A stretch of DNA of 46,262 nucleotides. Origin: an uncultured Haliea sp. GTDB lineage: Bacteria > Pseudomonadota > Gammaproteobacteria > Pseudomonadales > Halieaceae. Made by a program: the position numbers and the translations under genes. Position 1 is the stretch's first letter. Each line of letters opens with the position of its first letter. The notes under the pieces are model-generated. The model was not told the DNA's origin and did no database searches. It saw only the letters and a list, made by a program, of their open reading frames with translations. This document shows positions 6,659-14,029 of the stretch, piece by piece. The stretch is taken from positions 1 through 46,262 of the forward strand of contig CAJXUQ010000025.1 of assembly GCA_913061145.1 (NCBI GenBank), written 5' to 3'.

Positions 6659-6879
6659 GCCCGTTGCTCCAAACGCTCAGCTAGCCATACTTTAATTATG
6701 GACTGCCTCGTAACACCCAGACGCCCTGCCTCTCGATCAAGAGACTCAATCATCCAGGCCGGAAAATCGACGTTTACACGGCGCTGCTCTTGGTTCGGCC
6801 TCTTGATCTTACTAAGGTCCAGGTCTCCGGTAATGTCTTTCCCTTCATCAAATTTTTTGTCAAAGCTCTTAGCTTTCAT
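6607..6879 (-). CDS. BrnA/CopG-type antitoxin
   Basis: This 90-residue antitoxin has an N-terminal toxin-binding region (MKAKSFDKKFDEGKDIT), DLSKIKRPNQ, and a ribbon-helix-helix segment RRVNVDFPAWMIESLDREA plus RLGVTRQSIIKVWLAERLE. That domain order is typical of BrnA. ATG at 6879 is chosen over 6897 because GGAGG stands 9 bases upstream. The last 17 or so residues (QRASNKSSQQDASEAGASA region) are encoded by the attC site and look like low-complexity tail. The start lies near the end of brnT, so the two are coupled. Confidence 0.85.
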   Translation of the reverse strand: MKAKSFDKKFDEGKDITGDLDLSKIKRPNQEQRRVNVDFPAWMIESLDREAGRLGVTRQSIIKVWLAERLEQRASNKSSQQDASEAGASA

Positions 6880-7132
6880 AAAGTGATACCTCCTCACTGC
6901 GTGAGCGCCGAACTGAAATGATCCGTATTCTGGTCTCTCTGTAAGTAATGACAGCCGACCAATGCTTTGTATTGATTCTGCCTATAACGAGGAACCTGGG
7001 CTCATCATCGGTTCGGGCAGGAATCTCGAGCAGGTCAGGATCCAACCAAAGGAGCTGCGCATCGATGAAGTCGATGCCATACCTCGCGAGGTTAGTGGCA
7101 CTCTTGCGTTCATCAAACTCGAACTCATTCAT
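6869..7132 (-). CDS. BrnT-type ribonuclease toxin
   Basis: This 87-residue toxin of the BrnT/RelE-like fold opens MNEFEFDERKSATNLARYGI, then DFIDAQLLWLDPDLLEI, EPRFLVIGRI, WSAVITYRETRIRIISVRR and SRSEEVSLYES. The W/F-D-x-x-K-x-x-x-N-x-x-K/R-x-G-I N-terminus and R-I-I-S-x-R-x-S/A C-terminus are the family hallmarks. It cleaves RNA and is neutralised by the BrnA encoded next. An inverted repeat abuts the ATG directly with no room for a ribosome-binding site, so the mRNA may be leaderless. It is the only one of three toxins in this array that looks fully intact. Confidence 0.85.
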   Translation of the reverse strand: MNEFEFDERKSATNLARYGIDFIDAQLLWLDPDLLEIPARTDDEPRFLVIGRINTKHWSAVITYRETRIRIISVRRSRSEEVSLYES

Positions 7133-7149
7133 GGTATAGAAAGTATACC
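7133..7149. promoter_or_regulatory. Palindromic operator/promoter of the intact brnTA cassette
   Basis: GGTATAGAAAGTATACC is an inverted repeat (GGTATA, 5-base centre, TATACC) touching the brnT start codon. On the minus strand it includes TATACT, a good -10, placed so that transcription would start within a few bases of the ATG. This suggests leaderless, antitoxin-repressed transcription. Confidence 0.5.
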
Positions 7150-7186
7150 TTTTTTAAGCTTGGCGCAATGGTAGAGATGGGGGGGG

Positions 7187-7264
7187 CTCTAACGCCACAC
7201 TATAGGGCGGCTACGCAGTAGCCGTCCCAGCCAGCGTGCTGGCGATATGAGTGCTTTGTTAGGC
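7187..7264 (-). repeat. attC site of the secreted-protein cassette
   Basis: The cores are CTCTAAC (7187-7193) and GTTAGGC (7258-7264). Internal GGCTAC/GTAGCC and GCCAGC/GCTGGC stems and CACACT/AGTG arms are visible. The length of 78 bases is typical. Confidence 0.7.
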
Positions 7265-7265
7265 A

Positions 7266-7829
7266 TTATTCTTCATCATCTTCTGAACCGATTTCTTGCT
7301 CTAAATTCAAAGTAGAAAGGGCTAGCTGCAAATTATCTACATCGAATATCCATTGAGTTCCATCTGCAAACCTAACTCGAGCAACATAAGTCACACTAGT
7401 TAGTAGTTTGCTAATATCGTTATCATATGCTCGCCACTCTCCCTCTATATTTGCATTCCCGATAGAAAAATCTTTAACCTCTGAGTTAGACAAGTTCTTC
7501 ATATGTTGTCCAAAGGCATCATATAGAGACGTTCTAGTTTCTATTGCAACTATCTGAGAGTTTACTTTAATAGCTGTTTTTCCTTTAAACCTAAAGCCTC
7601 TATCCGCATATATGATGCTTGTAGAGTGAGAATCAATATTTACAGGTGATGAAGGTTCATTAAACAAAATGCTTTCTCGGACTAGACTAGAACCTTCGTT
7701 GATTTTCACGCCGGAAATAGAGAATGAGAACGGTCCATCAGATTGGCGACTTATTTCATACTCGGCAGCAAAAGTACCGATTGATAGAAACGTGAATATA
7801 CATGCAGTAACAAATCTTGTGACTTTCAT
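7266..7829 (-). CDS. Secreted protein of unknown function (integron cassette)
   Basis: This 187-residue protein is not a family I recognise. The N-terminus MKVTRFVTACIFTFLSIGTF with AAEYEIS is a Sec signal peptide, so it is probably periplasmic or outer-membrane associated. The mature part is beta-rich in appearance (GPFSFSISGVKINEG, DRGFRFKGKTAIKVNSQIVA, EGEWRAYDN, VTYVARVRFADGTQWIFD) and ends in an acidic EIGSEDDEE tail. GC is much lower than the chromosome. ATG at 7829 has weak AAGGAAAT-type spacing upstream. It occupies a cassette alone, with a good attC 2 bases after its stop. Confidence 0.6.
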   Translation of the reverse strand: MKVTRFVTACIFTFLSIGTFAAEYEISRQSDGPFSFSISGVKINEGSSLVRESILFNEPSSPVNIDSHSTSIIYADRGFRFKGKTAIKVNSQIVAIETRTSLYDAFGQHMKNLSNSEVKDFSIGNANIEGEWRAYDNDISKLLTSVTYVARVRFADGTQWIFDVDNLQLALSTLNLEQEIGSEDDEE

Positions 7830-7875
7830 TAAATTTCCTTTTTAGGTCATGGTTGATAGTTTGGGTAAGTCATAT

Positions 7876-7947
7876 GCCTAACGCTTTAAGCACGGGCGGG
7901 GAAACCGCGCAGCGGTTTTGACGTCCGCGTGCCTTAACTTGTTAAGC
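7876..7947 (-). repeat. attC site of the BRCT-protein cassette
   Basis: The cores are GCCTAAC (7876-7882) and GTTAAGC (7941-7947), both matching consensus. CTTTAAGCACG pairs with CGTGCCTTAA, and the GCGCAGCG loop region is symmetric. This 72-base site is the cleanest attC in the array. Confidence 0.8.
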
Positions 7948-7956
7948 GGCGTTACC

Positions 7957-8568
7957 CTACAGACCTGCTTCATTCGCCCAGTGCTCCTCAGTGATTATCG
8001 CTATCGGAACACCATTATCCCGGTAATGCATGGCCTTCTCGATTTTTCTACCAAATGCTTCATGGGCCCAGCTGTCAGTTACATAGGTACCTAGCACCAA
8101 GTAATTTAGGGATTTCGTGACGCCTTTCGCGTTTAGTGCGCCCAAAGATTCAATTACTGCCTGACAGGCCCGGCGAGTGCCGTAAGCGCACGTACCAGTA
8201 AAGAGAAAACTCGTTGCATCAAAGCTGATCGCTGGCAGCGGGTAGTTAACCGGTAACGAAGAGGTCTTGGCCAATTCACCAATTACTGATCGATCGCCCG
8301 CTATAGATTGAAGCAAACGCAAAAGCTCTGATGACTCATCGGCGTCCAAAACGCCATCTTCGAGCATAACGGCTACTTTATCGAGAAGGTTACAGATAAC
8401 TGGGTTCTCTGACGCTTGACGATTCTGAACCAGCCAAGACATCAAGAACTCGGCTTCCGCTTGATCGATTTTCTGATCCGCAGCTAAGCCTTTGCTCAGA
8501 CCAATAAGCGTATCCACCTGGCGATCCTGAATACCCTTCCTATTGAAGCGAGTAAAAATATCCATCAT
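7957..8568 (-). CDS. TerB-like plus BRCT-domain protein (first intact cassette)
   Basis: This 203-residue protein has two parts. Residues 1-100 are helical and acidic (LIGLSKGLAADQKIDQAEAE, EDGVLDADESSELLRLLQ), like the TerB/tellurite-resistance-type helical domain. Residues ~118-200 form a BRCT domain: FLFTGTCAYGTRRACQAVIE, GVTKSLNYLVLGTYVTDSW and a terminal IITEEHW, the W of the last BRCT helix. BRCT modules of this NAD-ligase/RFC type bind DNA 5'-phosphate ends or protein partners, so a DNA-repair or defence role is possible; the actual function is unknown. It is the cassette nearest the integrase. Confidence 0.7.
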   Translation of the reverse strand: MMDIFTRFNRKGIQDRQVDTLIGLSKGLAADQKIDQAEAEFLMSWLVQNRQASENPVICNLLDKVAVMLEDGVLDADESSELLRLLQSIAGDRSVIGELAKTSSLPVNYPLPAISFDATSFLFTGTCAYGTRRACQAVIESLGALNAKGVTKSLNYLVLGTYVTDSWAHEAFGRKIEKAMHYRDNGVPIAIITEEHWANEAGL

Positions 8569-8634
8569 GGCTCCTCAGGTTGCCATCGACGCTTAACAGC
8601 TTATTAGAAAGACTGGACCGTATAACACCCCGCC

Positions 8635-8728
8635 TGCTAACTCCAGCACGCCGTGCGGCGCCGGTAGTGACATCGCTCATAAATTCAACAACTTGGCATA
8701 CCTGCCTCACTGACCTCGCCTGTTAGGC
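8635..8728 (-). repeat. attC-like site without a cassette gene, next to the presumed attI
   Basis: The cores are TGCTAAC (8635-8641) and GTTAGGC (8722-8728), 94 bases apart. No gene lies between this site and the integrase, so it is either the attC left by a lost gene or part of attI. The stretch 8729-8874 contains another GTTAGCA (8742-8748) that could be the attI crossover point. Otherwise I see no gene in 8569-8908. Confidence 0.45.
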
Positions 8729-8874
8729 GGACCATTTGGAAGTTAGCAAGACATCATATCCGCCCGATCACGCCAAGAAATATTCATTAATATTCAGAGC
8801 GTTACAGAGAATCACCTCACCCACCTCACGCCCTTCCGGTGAAAAGCCCCTTGCAATCCGCCCTCATACAACTA

Positions 8875-8890
8875 CTGTATATACATACAG
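8875..8890 (+). promoter_or_regulatory. LexA (SOS) box upstream of the integrase remnant
   Basis: CTGTATATACATACAG fits CTGT-N8-ACAG exactly, with an AT-rich alternating centre as in the gammaproteobacterial LexA consensus. It ends 18 bases before the ATG at 8909, so a bound repressor would block the promoter. LexA control of integron integrase genes is established for several integrons. Confidence 0.9.
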
Positions 8891-8908
8891 TTTTAGACCG
8901 TAATACCC

Positions 8909-9223
8909 ATGGATGACATCAGACCAGCCATCTCTGCCAACCCGCCCAGGCTACTCGACCAGGTCCGCCGTCACATGCGGGATGCCGGTTATGCCTGGAA
9001 GACCGAAAAGACCTACATCCACTGCATCAGGCGCTATATCCTGTTCCCCATCAAATGCCACACCTTCCGGCACAGCTTCGCTACGCGTCTGCTCCAGCAG
9101 GGCTACGACTTGCGCACCATCCAGAAGTTGCTGGGTCACAGTGACGTCCGTACCACAGAGATCTACACCCATGTGATTCGGCGAGGCGCCATGGGCGTGG
9201 TCAGCCCTCTGGATGGTCCGTAA
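8909..9223 (+). pseudogene. intI: Integron integrase remnant, in-frame internal deletion
   Basis: The 104-residue frame joins the two ends of an integron tyrosine recombinase. Residues 1-46 ([27 protein letters not shown]) match the N-terminal SAM-like DNA-binding start of IntI. From residue ~48 ([45 protein letters not shown]) it matches the C-terminus. Compared with IntI1, about 220 residues (roughly 49-272) are missing. The histidine and arginine of HTFRH, the GHS histidine and the nucleophile tyrosine in IYTHV remain; the first catalytic arginine and the lysine are lost, so recombination is not expected. The frame is still open, behind an SOS box, 3 bases before dnaE2. Confidence 0.9.
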
Positions 9224-9226
9224 CTC

Positions 9227-12200
9227 ATGCCCTACGCCGAACTCCATACCCTCACCTGCTACAGTTTCCTGCGCGGGGCATCGCACCCGCAGGAGCTGGT
9301 TGAGCGCGCGGCAGAACTGGGGTATCGGGCCATAGCCATCACTGATGAATGCTCGCTCGCGGGGGTAGTAAAGGCTCACATCGCTGCCAGGCAGGCGGGT
9401 ATCCAGCTCATTATCGGCAGTGAACTGAACCTGGTGGAGGGGCTGCAGCTGGTAGCGCTGGCACCTTCCCGTGCGGCCTACAGTGAGCTGTCCGGCCTGA
9501 TCAGCCTGGCCCGGCGGCGAAGCCCGAAAGGCGAGTACCGGGTGGCGCTGCGGGATGTCATTTTTCACCTCAAGCGCTGCCTGATCATCTGGAAGCCTAC
9601 AGGCACGGCCGTGGACGATACAGGCAGCAACCCGTCGACGGCGGAGCTCGGCTACGGGCAGCAGCTGGCGCGGCTGTGCCGGGGGCGGGTCTGGCTCGGA
9701 GTCACCCACGTGCTGGGCAACGACGAGATTGCCCGCTATGGCCGCCTGCACGCGTTGGCTCACACGCTGAACCTGCCGATGGTTGCCTGCGGCGCGGTGC
9801 GGATGCACGTAGCGTCGCGCAAGCCGCTGCACGATGTGTTCACAGCGCTGTACCACAACACCAGCGTGGCACAGCTGGGGCGACGGCGGCTGGCCAATAG
9901 CCAGCAGCACCTGCGTCGTCCGCAACAACTGGCCAAGCTGTACCCGCCCGCCCTGCTCGCCGCCACGCTGGATATCGCCGGCCGCTGCCAGTTCAGCCTG
10001 GACGAGCTGCGCTATGAGTATCCGGAGGAAGTGGTGCCACCCGGGCAGAGTGCGGGCAGCTACCTGCGCCAGCTGGTCGAGGCGGGTTGCACGGTGCGCT
10101 GGCCCAGAGGGGTACCCACGGACATACAGCAGCGCATCGACTACGAATTGCAGCTTATTGATGAGCTGTCCTACGAGTACTACTTCCTCACCGTGTACGA
10201 CATTGTGCGCTTCGCCCGGGAACGCGGCATTCTGTGCCAGGGGCGCGGCTCGGCAGCCAACTCGGTGGTGTGCTACTGCCTGTTCATTACCGAGGTATCG
10301 CCAGAGGCGGTGTCACTGCTGTTTGAGCGCTTCATTTCTCGCGAACGGGATGAGCCACCGGATATCGACGTCGATTTCGAACACGAGCGCCGTGAGGAGG
10401 TTATCCAGTACATCTACAGCAAGTACGGCAGGCGCCGTGCAGCACTCGCCGCTACGGTCATCACCTATCGCGCACGCAGCGCGGTGCGCGATGTGGGCAA
10501 GGCACTGGGCCTGGATGCGGTGTTCGTTGAGGACCTGGCAAAGTCCCTCGCCTGGTGGGACCGCAGCGCCGACCTGCACAAGCGCTTCCAGGAGCAGGGC
10601 GTTGCCAGTCACGGCGAGGTGGCGACGCTGTTCCAGTCGCTGGTGCAGCAGATCCTCGGCTTCCCACGCCACCTGTCACAGCACGTGGGCGGCTTTGTGA
10701 TCAGTCGAGGGCCCATCTCCCAGATGGTGCCGGTGGAAAACGCCAGTATGGCGGAGCGCACGGTCATCCAGTGGGACAAAGAGGACATTGAATCACTCGG
10801 GCTGTTGAAGGTGGATATCCTCGCCCTGGGCATGCTCTCGGCGATTCGCAAAAGCCTGGCGCTGGTCGCACGCGATCACCCCCACATCCGTGGGGTCGCC
10901 GATATACCACGCGACGATGCAGCCACCTGGCGCATGTTGCAGCAGGCGGATTCCATCGGCGTGTTCCAGATAGAATCCCGCGCCCAGATGACCATGCTGC
11001 CGCGGCTCAAGCCGGCGAGCTTTTACGACCTGGTGATCCAGATCGCCATCGTGCGCCCAGGCCCCATCCAGGGCGACATGGTGCACCCCTATTTGCGCAG
11101 GCGGCAGGGTCTGGAAGCGGTCACTTACCCCAGTGAAGCCATTCGCGCTGTGCTGGACCGCACACTGGGGGTTCCCATCTTCCAGGAACAGGTGATTCGG
11201 CTGGCAATGGTCGCCGCCGGCTTCTCAGGTGGCGAGGCCGACCAGCTGCGCCGTGCCATCACCAACTGGGGCAAGAACAGCCAGTTGCTCACCTTCGAGC
11301 ACAAGCTGGTGCAGGGCATGATTGCCCGCGGTTACGCGCAGGATTTTGCTCACCGTCTGTTTGAGCAGATCAAGGGCTTTGGCGGCTATGGCTTTCCGGA
11401 ATCGCACTCGGCGAGCTTTGCCCTGCTGGCGTGGGTGTCGGCCTGGCTCAAATGCCACCACCCCGCTGCGTTTTATGTCGGCCTGCTGAACAGCCAGCCG
11501 ATGGGGTTCTACTCCCCCTCCCAGCTGGTGCAGGATGCCCGCCGCCACGGGGTGACGGTGTTGCCCGCCGATGTAAACCACAGCAGCTGGGATCACCGCC
11601 TGCTGGACAGCGATGGCAGCAGCCAACCGGCCATACGGCTGGGGCTGCGGCTGGTCAAGGGTCTGAGCCATGATGCTGCCCAGCGCGTAATGGAGGCGCG
11701 CCGACCGGCGCCGTTTCAGCAGGTGAGCCAGCTGCGACAGCGGGCCGCGCTGACGCGCGGGGACATGGAGGCACTGGCGGATGCCGATGCGCTGGCCTCG
11801 CTCAGCGGCAACCGCCACCAGTCGCAGTGGCAGATCATGGCGCTGGAGCAGCCCCGGCCCTTGCTGCAGGAGGAGCAGCGGCAGCCGGGCACCTGGTTCA
11901 ATGACGGTGTGCAGCTGGCCGCGCCAGGGGTGGCGGAAGAGGTACTGGCGGACTACCGCGCCACCGGCCTCACCCTGCGCGCCCACCCCCTGGCGCTGTT
12001 GCGGCAGCAGCCGCCCTTTGATCGCTGCAGCCGTTATGCGGACCTGGGCCGCATCAGTCACCGGGGGTTTGTGCGGATTGCCGGCCTGGTCACCTGCCGC
12101 CAGCGTCCAGGCACTGCCTCTGGTGTGTTGTTCCTGACGCTGGAGGATGAAACCGGTAACAGCAATATCGTGGTGTGGCCGCGCACCCAGGCGCATTTTC

Positions 12201-12346
12201 GCGCGGCGCTGATGAACGGCAGGCTGCTACTGGTAAAAGGCACGCTGGAACACCGGGACGGTGTCACCCACATCATCGCCGGTGCGCTGGAGGACCACAG
12301 CAGTGCGCTGGCGTCGCTGCCCACACAATCCCGTGACTTCCATTGA
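9227..12346 (+). CDS. dnaE2: Error-prone DNA polymerase DnaE2 (ImuC)
   Basis: This 1039-residue C-family polymerase, normal for DnaE2, does translesion synthesis in the SOS response, usually with ImuA and ImuB. It has an N-terminal PHP domain (HTLTCYSFLRGAS at 7-19, AITDECSLAG) and palm motifs GRGSAANSVVCYC (~338) and PDIDVDFEHERR (~378) with the two catalytic aspartates, the third being in KVDILALGML (~527). An OB-fold lies near 945-1025, and the protein ends SRDFH like other DnaE2 proteins. No imuA or imuB lies upstream; the integron remnant does, ending 3 bases before the ATG. The ribosome-binding site is weak, so translation may be coupled to the intI remnant, and the LexA box at 8875 is the only SOS site in sight. 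Confidence 0.95.
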   Translation: MPYAELHTLTCYSFLRGASHPQELVERAAELGYRAIAITDECSLAGVVKAHIAARQAGIQLIIGSELNLVEGLQLVALAPSRAAYSELSGLISLARRRSPKGEYRVALRDVIFHLKRCLIIWKPTGTAVDDTGSNPSTAELGYGQQLARLCRGRVWLGVTHVLGNDEIARYGRLHALAHTLNLPMVACGAVRMHVASRKPLHDVFTALYHNTSVAQLGRRRLANSQQHLRRPQQLAKLYPPALLAATLDIAGRCQFSLDELRYEYPEEVVPPGQSAGSYLRQLVEAGCTVRWPRGVPTDIQQRIDYELQLIDELSYEYYFLTVYDIVRFARERGILCQGRGSAANSVVCYCLFITEVSPEAVSLLFERFISRERDEPPDIDVDFEHERREEVIQYIYSKYGRRRAALAATVITYRARSAVRDVGKALGLDAVFVEDLAKSLAWWDRSADLHKRFQEQGVASHGEVATLFQSLVQQILGFPRHLSQHVGGFVISRGPISQMVPVENASMAERTVIQWDKEDIESLGLLKVDILALGMLSAIRKSLALVARDHPHIRGVADIPRDDAATWRMLQQADSIGVFQIESRAQMTMLPRLKPASFYDLVIQIAIVRPGPIQGDMVHPYLRRRQGLEAVTYPSEAIRAVLDRTLGVPIFQEQVIRLAMVAAGFSGGEADQLRRAITNWGKNSQLLTFEHKLVQGMIARGYAQDFAHRLFEQIKGFGGYGFPESHSASFALLAWVSAWLKCHHPAAFYVGLLNSQPMGFYSPSQLVQDARRHGVTVLPADVNHSSWDHRLLDSDGSSQPAIRLGLRLVKGLSHDAAQRVMEARRPAPFQQVSQLRQRAALTRGDMEALADADALASLSGNRHQSQWQIMALEQPRPLLQEEQRQPGTWFNDGVQLAAPGVAEEVLADYRATGLTLRAHPLALLRQQPPFDRCSRYADLGRISHRGFVRIAGLVTCRQRPGTASGVLFLTLEDETGNSNIVVWPRTQAHFRAALMNGRLLLVKGTLEHRDGVTHIIAGALEDHSSALASLPTQSRDFH

Positions 12347-12351
12347 GCCGC

Positions 12352-12375
12352 GCGCTGCACAAAGGCTGGCAGCGC
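12352..12375. terminator. Hairpin between convergent dnaE2 and the DUF924 gene
   Basis: GCGCTGC (12352-12358) pairs with GCAGCGC (12369-12375) over a 10-base loop. It sits in the 41-base gap between convergent genes. There is no T-run, so it is only a weak candidate. Confidence 0.3.
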
Positions 12376-12387
12376 ACCTGCGGGACG

Positions 12388-12930
12388 CTAGAAACTGGAG
12401 CCGGGTTGGGTGAGGAACTCCCGCTCCTCGGCCGTGGACTCGCGGCCCAGAATGGCATTGCGGTGCGGGTAGCGACCGAAACGGTCGATGATCTCCTTGT
12501 GCCGCAGCTCGAAGTGGTGGTTGTTCGCCGGCGCCCAGGCCTTGAACAGTGGCTCTGCGGCCTCGTGGATCAGCCGTGATTCGCTGTGCATGTAGGGCAT
12601 GAGGAGAAAACTGCGCTGGTCCGGCTCGAGCAGTGCCAGTGCGCCGCCGGCCACTGCCTCCTGCGCCAGGCCCAGCGCGAGCGGATCCTGCGCAAAGGCA
12701 CCCGGTGTATTGCGAAAGATATTGCGGGAGAACTGGTCCAGCACAATCACCTCGGCAAGGCGCCCAGCTGCACTGGCCCGCCAGGGCGCCAGCTCACAGC
12801 GCGCGGCCTGCTCCAGTGTCGGCAGAAAACGTTCGCCGATGCGGGTGTCCAGCGCGGCATCCACCGCCCACCACTGACGCGGCTCCAGCTCCTGAAACCA
12901 GAACGCGAGGATATCCTCAGGCGTTACCAT
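12388..12930 (-). CDS. DUF924 family protein
   Basis: This 180-residue protein of the widely conserved DUF924 family has unknown biochemical function; it has a TPR-like helical fold by family knowledge. Signature segments are present in order: PEDILAFWFQELEPRQWW near the N-terminus, LAEVIVLDQFSRNIFRNTP in the centre, FLLMPYMHSESRLIHE, and FGRYPHRNAILGRESTAEER near the C-terminus. Length and ends match the family. It is convergent with dnaE2 and transcribed away from the dioxygenase gene's 3' end, 36 bases apart, so it may follow that gene in one transcript. Confidence 0.9.
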   Translation of the reverse strand: MVTPEDILAFWFQELEPRQWWAVDAALDTRIGERFLPTLEQAARCELAPWRASAAGRLAEVIVLDQFSRNIFRNTPGAFAQDPLALGLAQEAVAGGALALLEPDQRSFLLMPYMHSESRLIHEAAEPLFKAWAPANNHHFELRHKEIIDRFGRYPHRNAILGRESTAEEREFLTQPGSSF

Positions 12931-12966
12931 ACCGGCCTCCCCGTGCCTACCTGCCCCTGCCCCACA

Positions 12967-13755
12967 CTACCAGGCAAAACAACTGCCCTGCATGCCCATG
13001 GCGCCGAATCGCCAGACCCGCGTCGCCGGCCCCGGCGCCACCCCGGCACACACCAGCAGCGGCAACAGATGCTCTTCCCGCGGGTGGCAGAAACGGGCGT
13101 GGGGTGCACTGTCCCACTGCAGCAGGCGCGCCTCGCGCTCCGCATCGTCCAGCGGGGCCTCGGCCAGTGTGTCGACCAGCCAGTCTTCAAAGGCACGGTT
13201 GCGGGTGTAGAGCGCCGGCTCCCTCTGGCCGAAGAAGGCCTGCACGTTGTGAAATGACGAGCCTGAACCAATCAGCAGCACGCCTTCGCCGTCCAGCGCC
13301 GCCAGCGCTCGCCCCATGCGCAAATGCGCTTCCGGGTCCATCGACGCCAGCAGGGAGAGCTGAATGCAGGGAATATCGGCCTCCGGGTAGAGGATTTTCA
13401 GCGGCACGAACAGGCCGTGATCAAAACCACGGCTGGCATCCCCTCGCGCCACCAGCCCCGCCCCTTGCAGCGCGGCCAGAACCTCCTGCGCCAGCGCCGG
13501 ATGCCCGGGGGCCGGGTACTCAATGGCGTAGGATTCCGGTGGAAAGCCGTAGTAGTCGTAGAACAGGTCGGGGGCAGCGGCTGTCGTCACCGCAGGCTGC
13601 GCGGCTTCCCAGTGCGCACTTGCAACAATGATCGCGCGCGGGCGCGGCAACTCGCGGGCAATGCGCTGCAGGGTAAGCACAAGCTCTGCGTGCCCGGGGT
13701 CGCCGAGTAAGGGCAGCGGCCCTCCACCGTGGGAAATGAACAGGCGCGTCAACAC
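12967..13755 (-). CDS. DODA-type extradiol ring-opening dioxygenase (4,5-DOPA dioxygenase-like)
   Basis: This 262-residue class III extradiol dioxygenase of the YgiD/LigB-like group opens catechol-type rings using non-heme iron or zinc. Metal and active-site segments are visible: LFISHGGGPLPLLGD at the N-terminus, VASAHWE, RGFDHGLFVPL, and LIGSGSSFHN. The C-terminus GAMGMQGSCFAW is typical. GTG at 13755 (or TTG at 13752) is chosen because AGGGGGA is about 8 bases upstream and homologues start directly before LFISHGGG; the frame from 13887 adds 44 residues without family resemblance. The physiological substrate in marine bacteria is not known. Confidence 0.85.
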   Translation of the reverse strand: MLTRLFISHGGGPLPLLGDPGHAELVLTLQRIARELPRPRAIIVASAHWEAAQPAVTTAAAPDLFYDYYGFPPESYAIEYPAPGHPALAQEVLAALQGAGLVARGDASRGFDHGLFVPLKILYPEADIPCIQLSLLASMDPEAHLRMGRALAALDGEGVLLIGSGSSFHNVQAFFGQREPALYTRNRAFEDWLVDTLAEAPLDDAEREARLLQWDSAPHARFCHPREEHLLPLLVCAGVAPGPATRVWRFGAMGMQGSCFAW

Positions 13756-14029
13756 CCCATCATTCCCCCTCACCGCGGCAACCAGGCAATTGCCGAGTGA
13801 CCTGGTGCAACGCTTGAACTGTATGCGGCCATGGCCCGCGACCTCGCTCGTCAGCAGGTTTTTCGTGTTCGATTGTGACAAGCGCACCGGCCGCTGTCAT
13901 GCGTGCGCGGGGTAAACGGTGCATTTGGCCGACAAACCGTATTGTGGCCATAAATGACCCTTCCGAACCCCCCGTGTTTTGGCATACTGCCGCGCATTGA
14001 ATTTCAAATCCTCACAGGAGAGCACCGGC

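Noticed and set aside
11225-12196. 323-codon minus-strand open frame opposite dnaE2
   Set aside because: It mirrors the dnaE2 codons and has an Arg/Gln/His/Ala-rich composition typical of antisense frames in GC-rich genes.
9227-12346. dnaE2 as a replicative DnaE polymerase
   Set aside because: The length of about 1039 residues, the SRDFH end and the SOS context fit DnaE2; replicative DnaE is about 1160 residues with a different C-terminus.
12633-13631. 332-codon plus-strand frame rich in Pro, Ala and Arg
   Set aside because: It spans two well-supported minus-strand genes (DUF924 and dioxygenase) and has antisense-type low-complexity composition.
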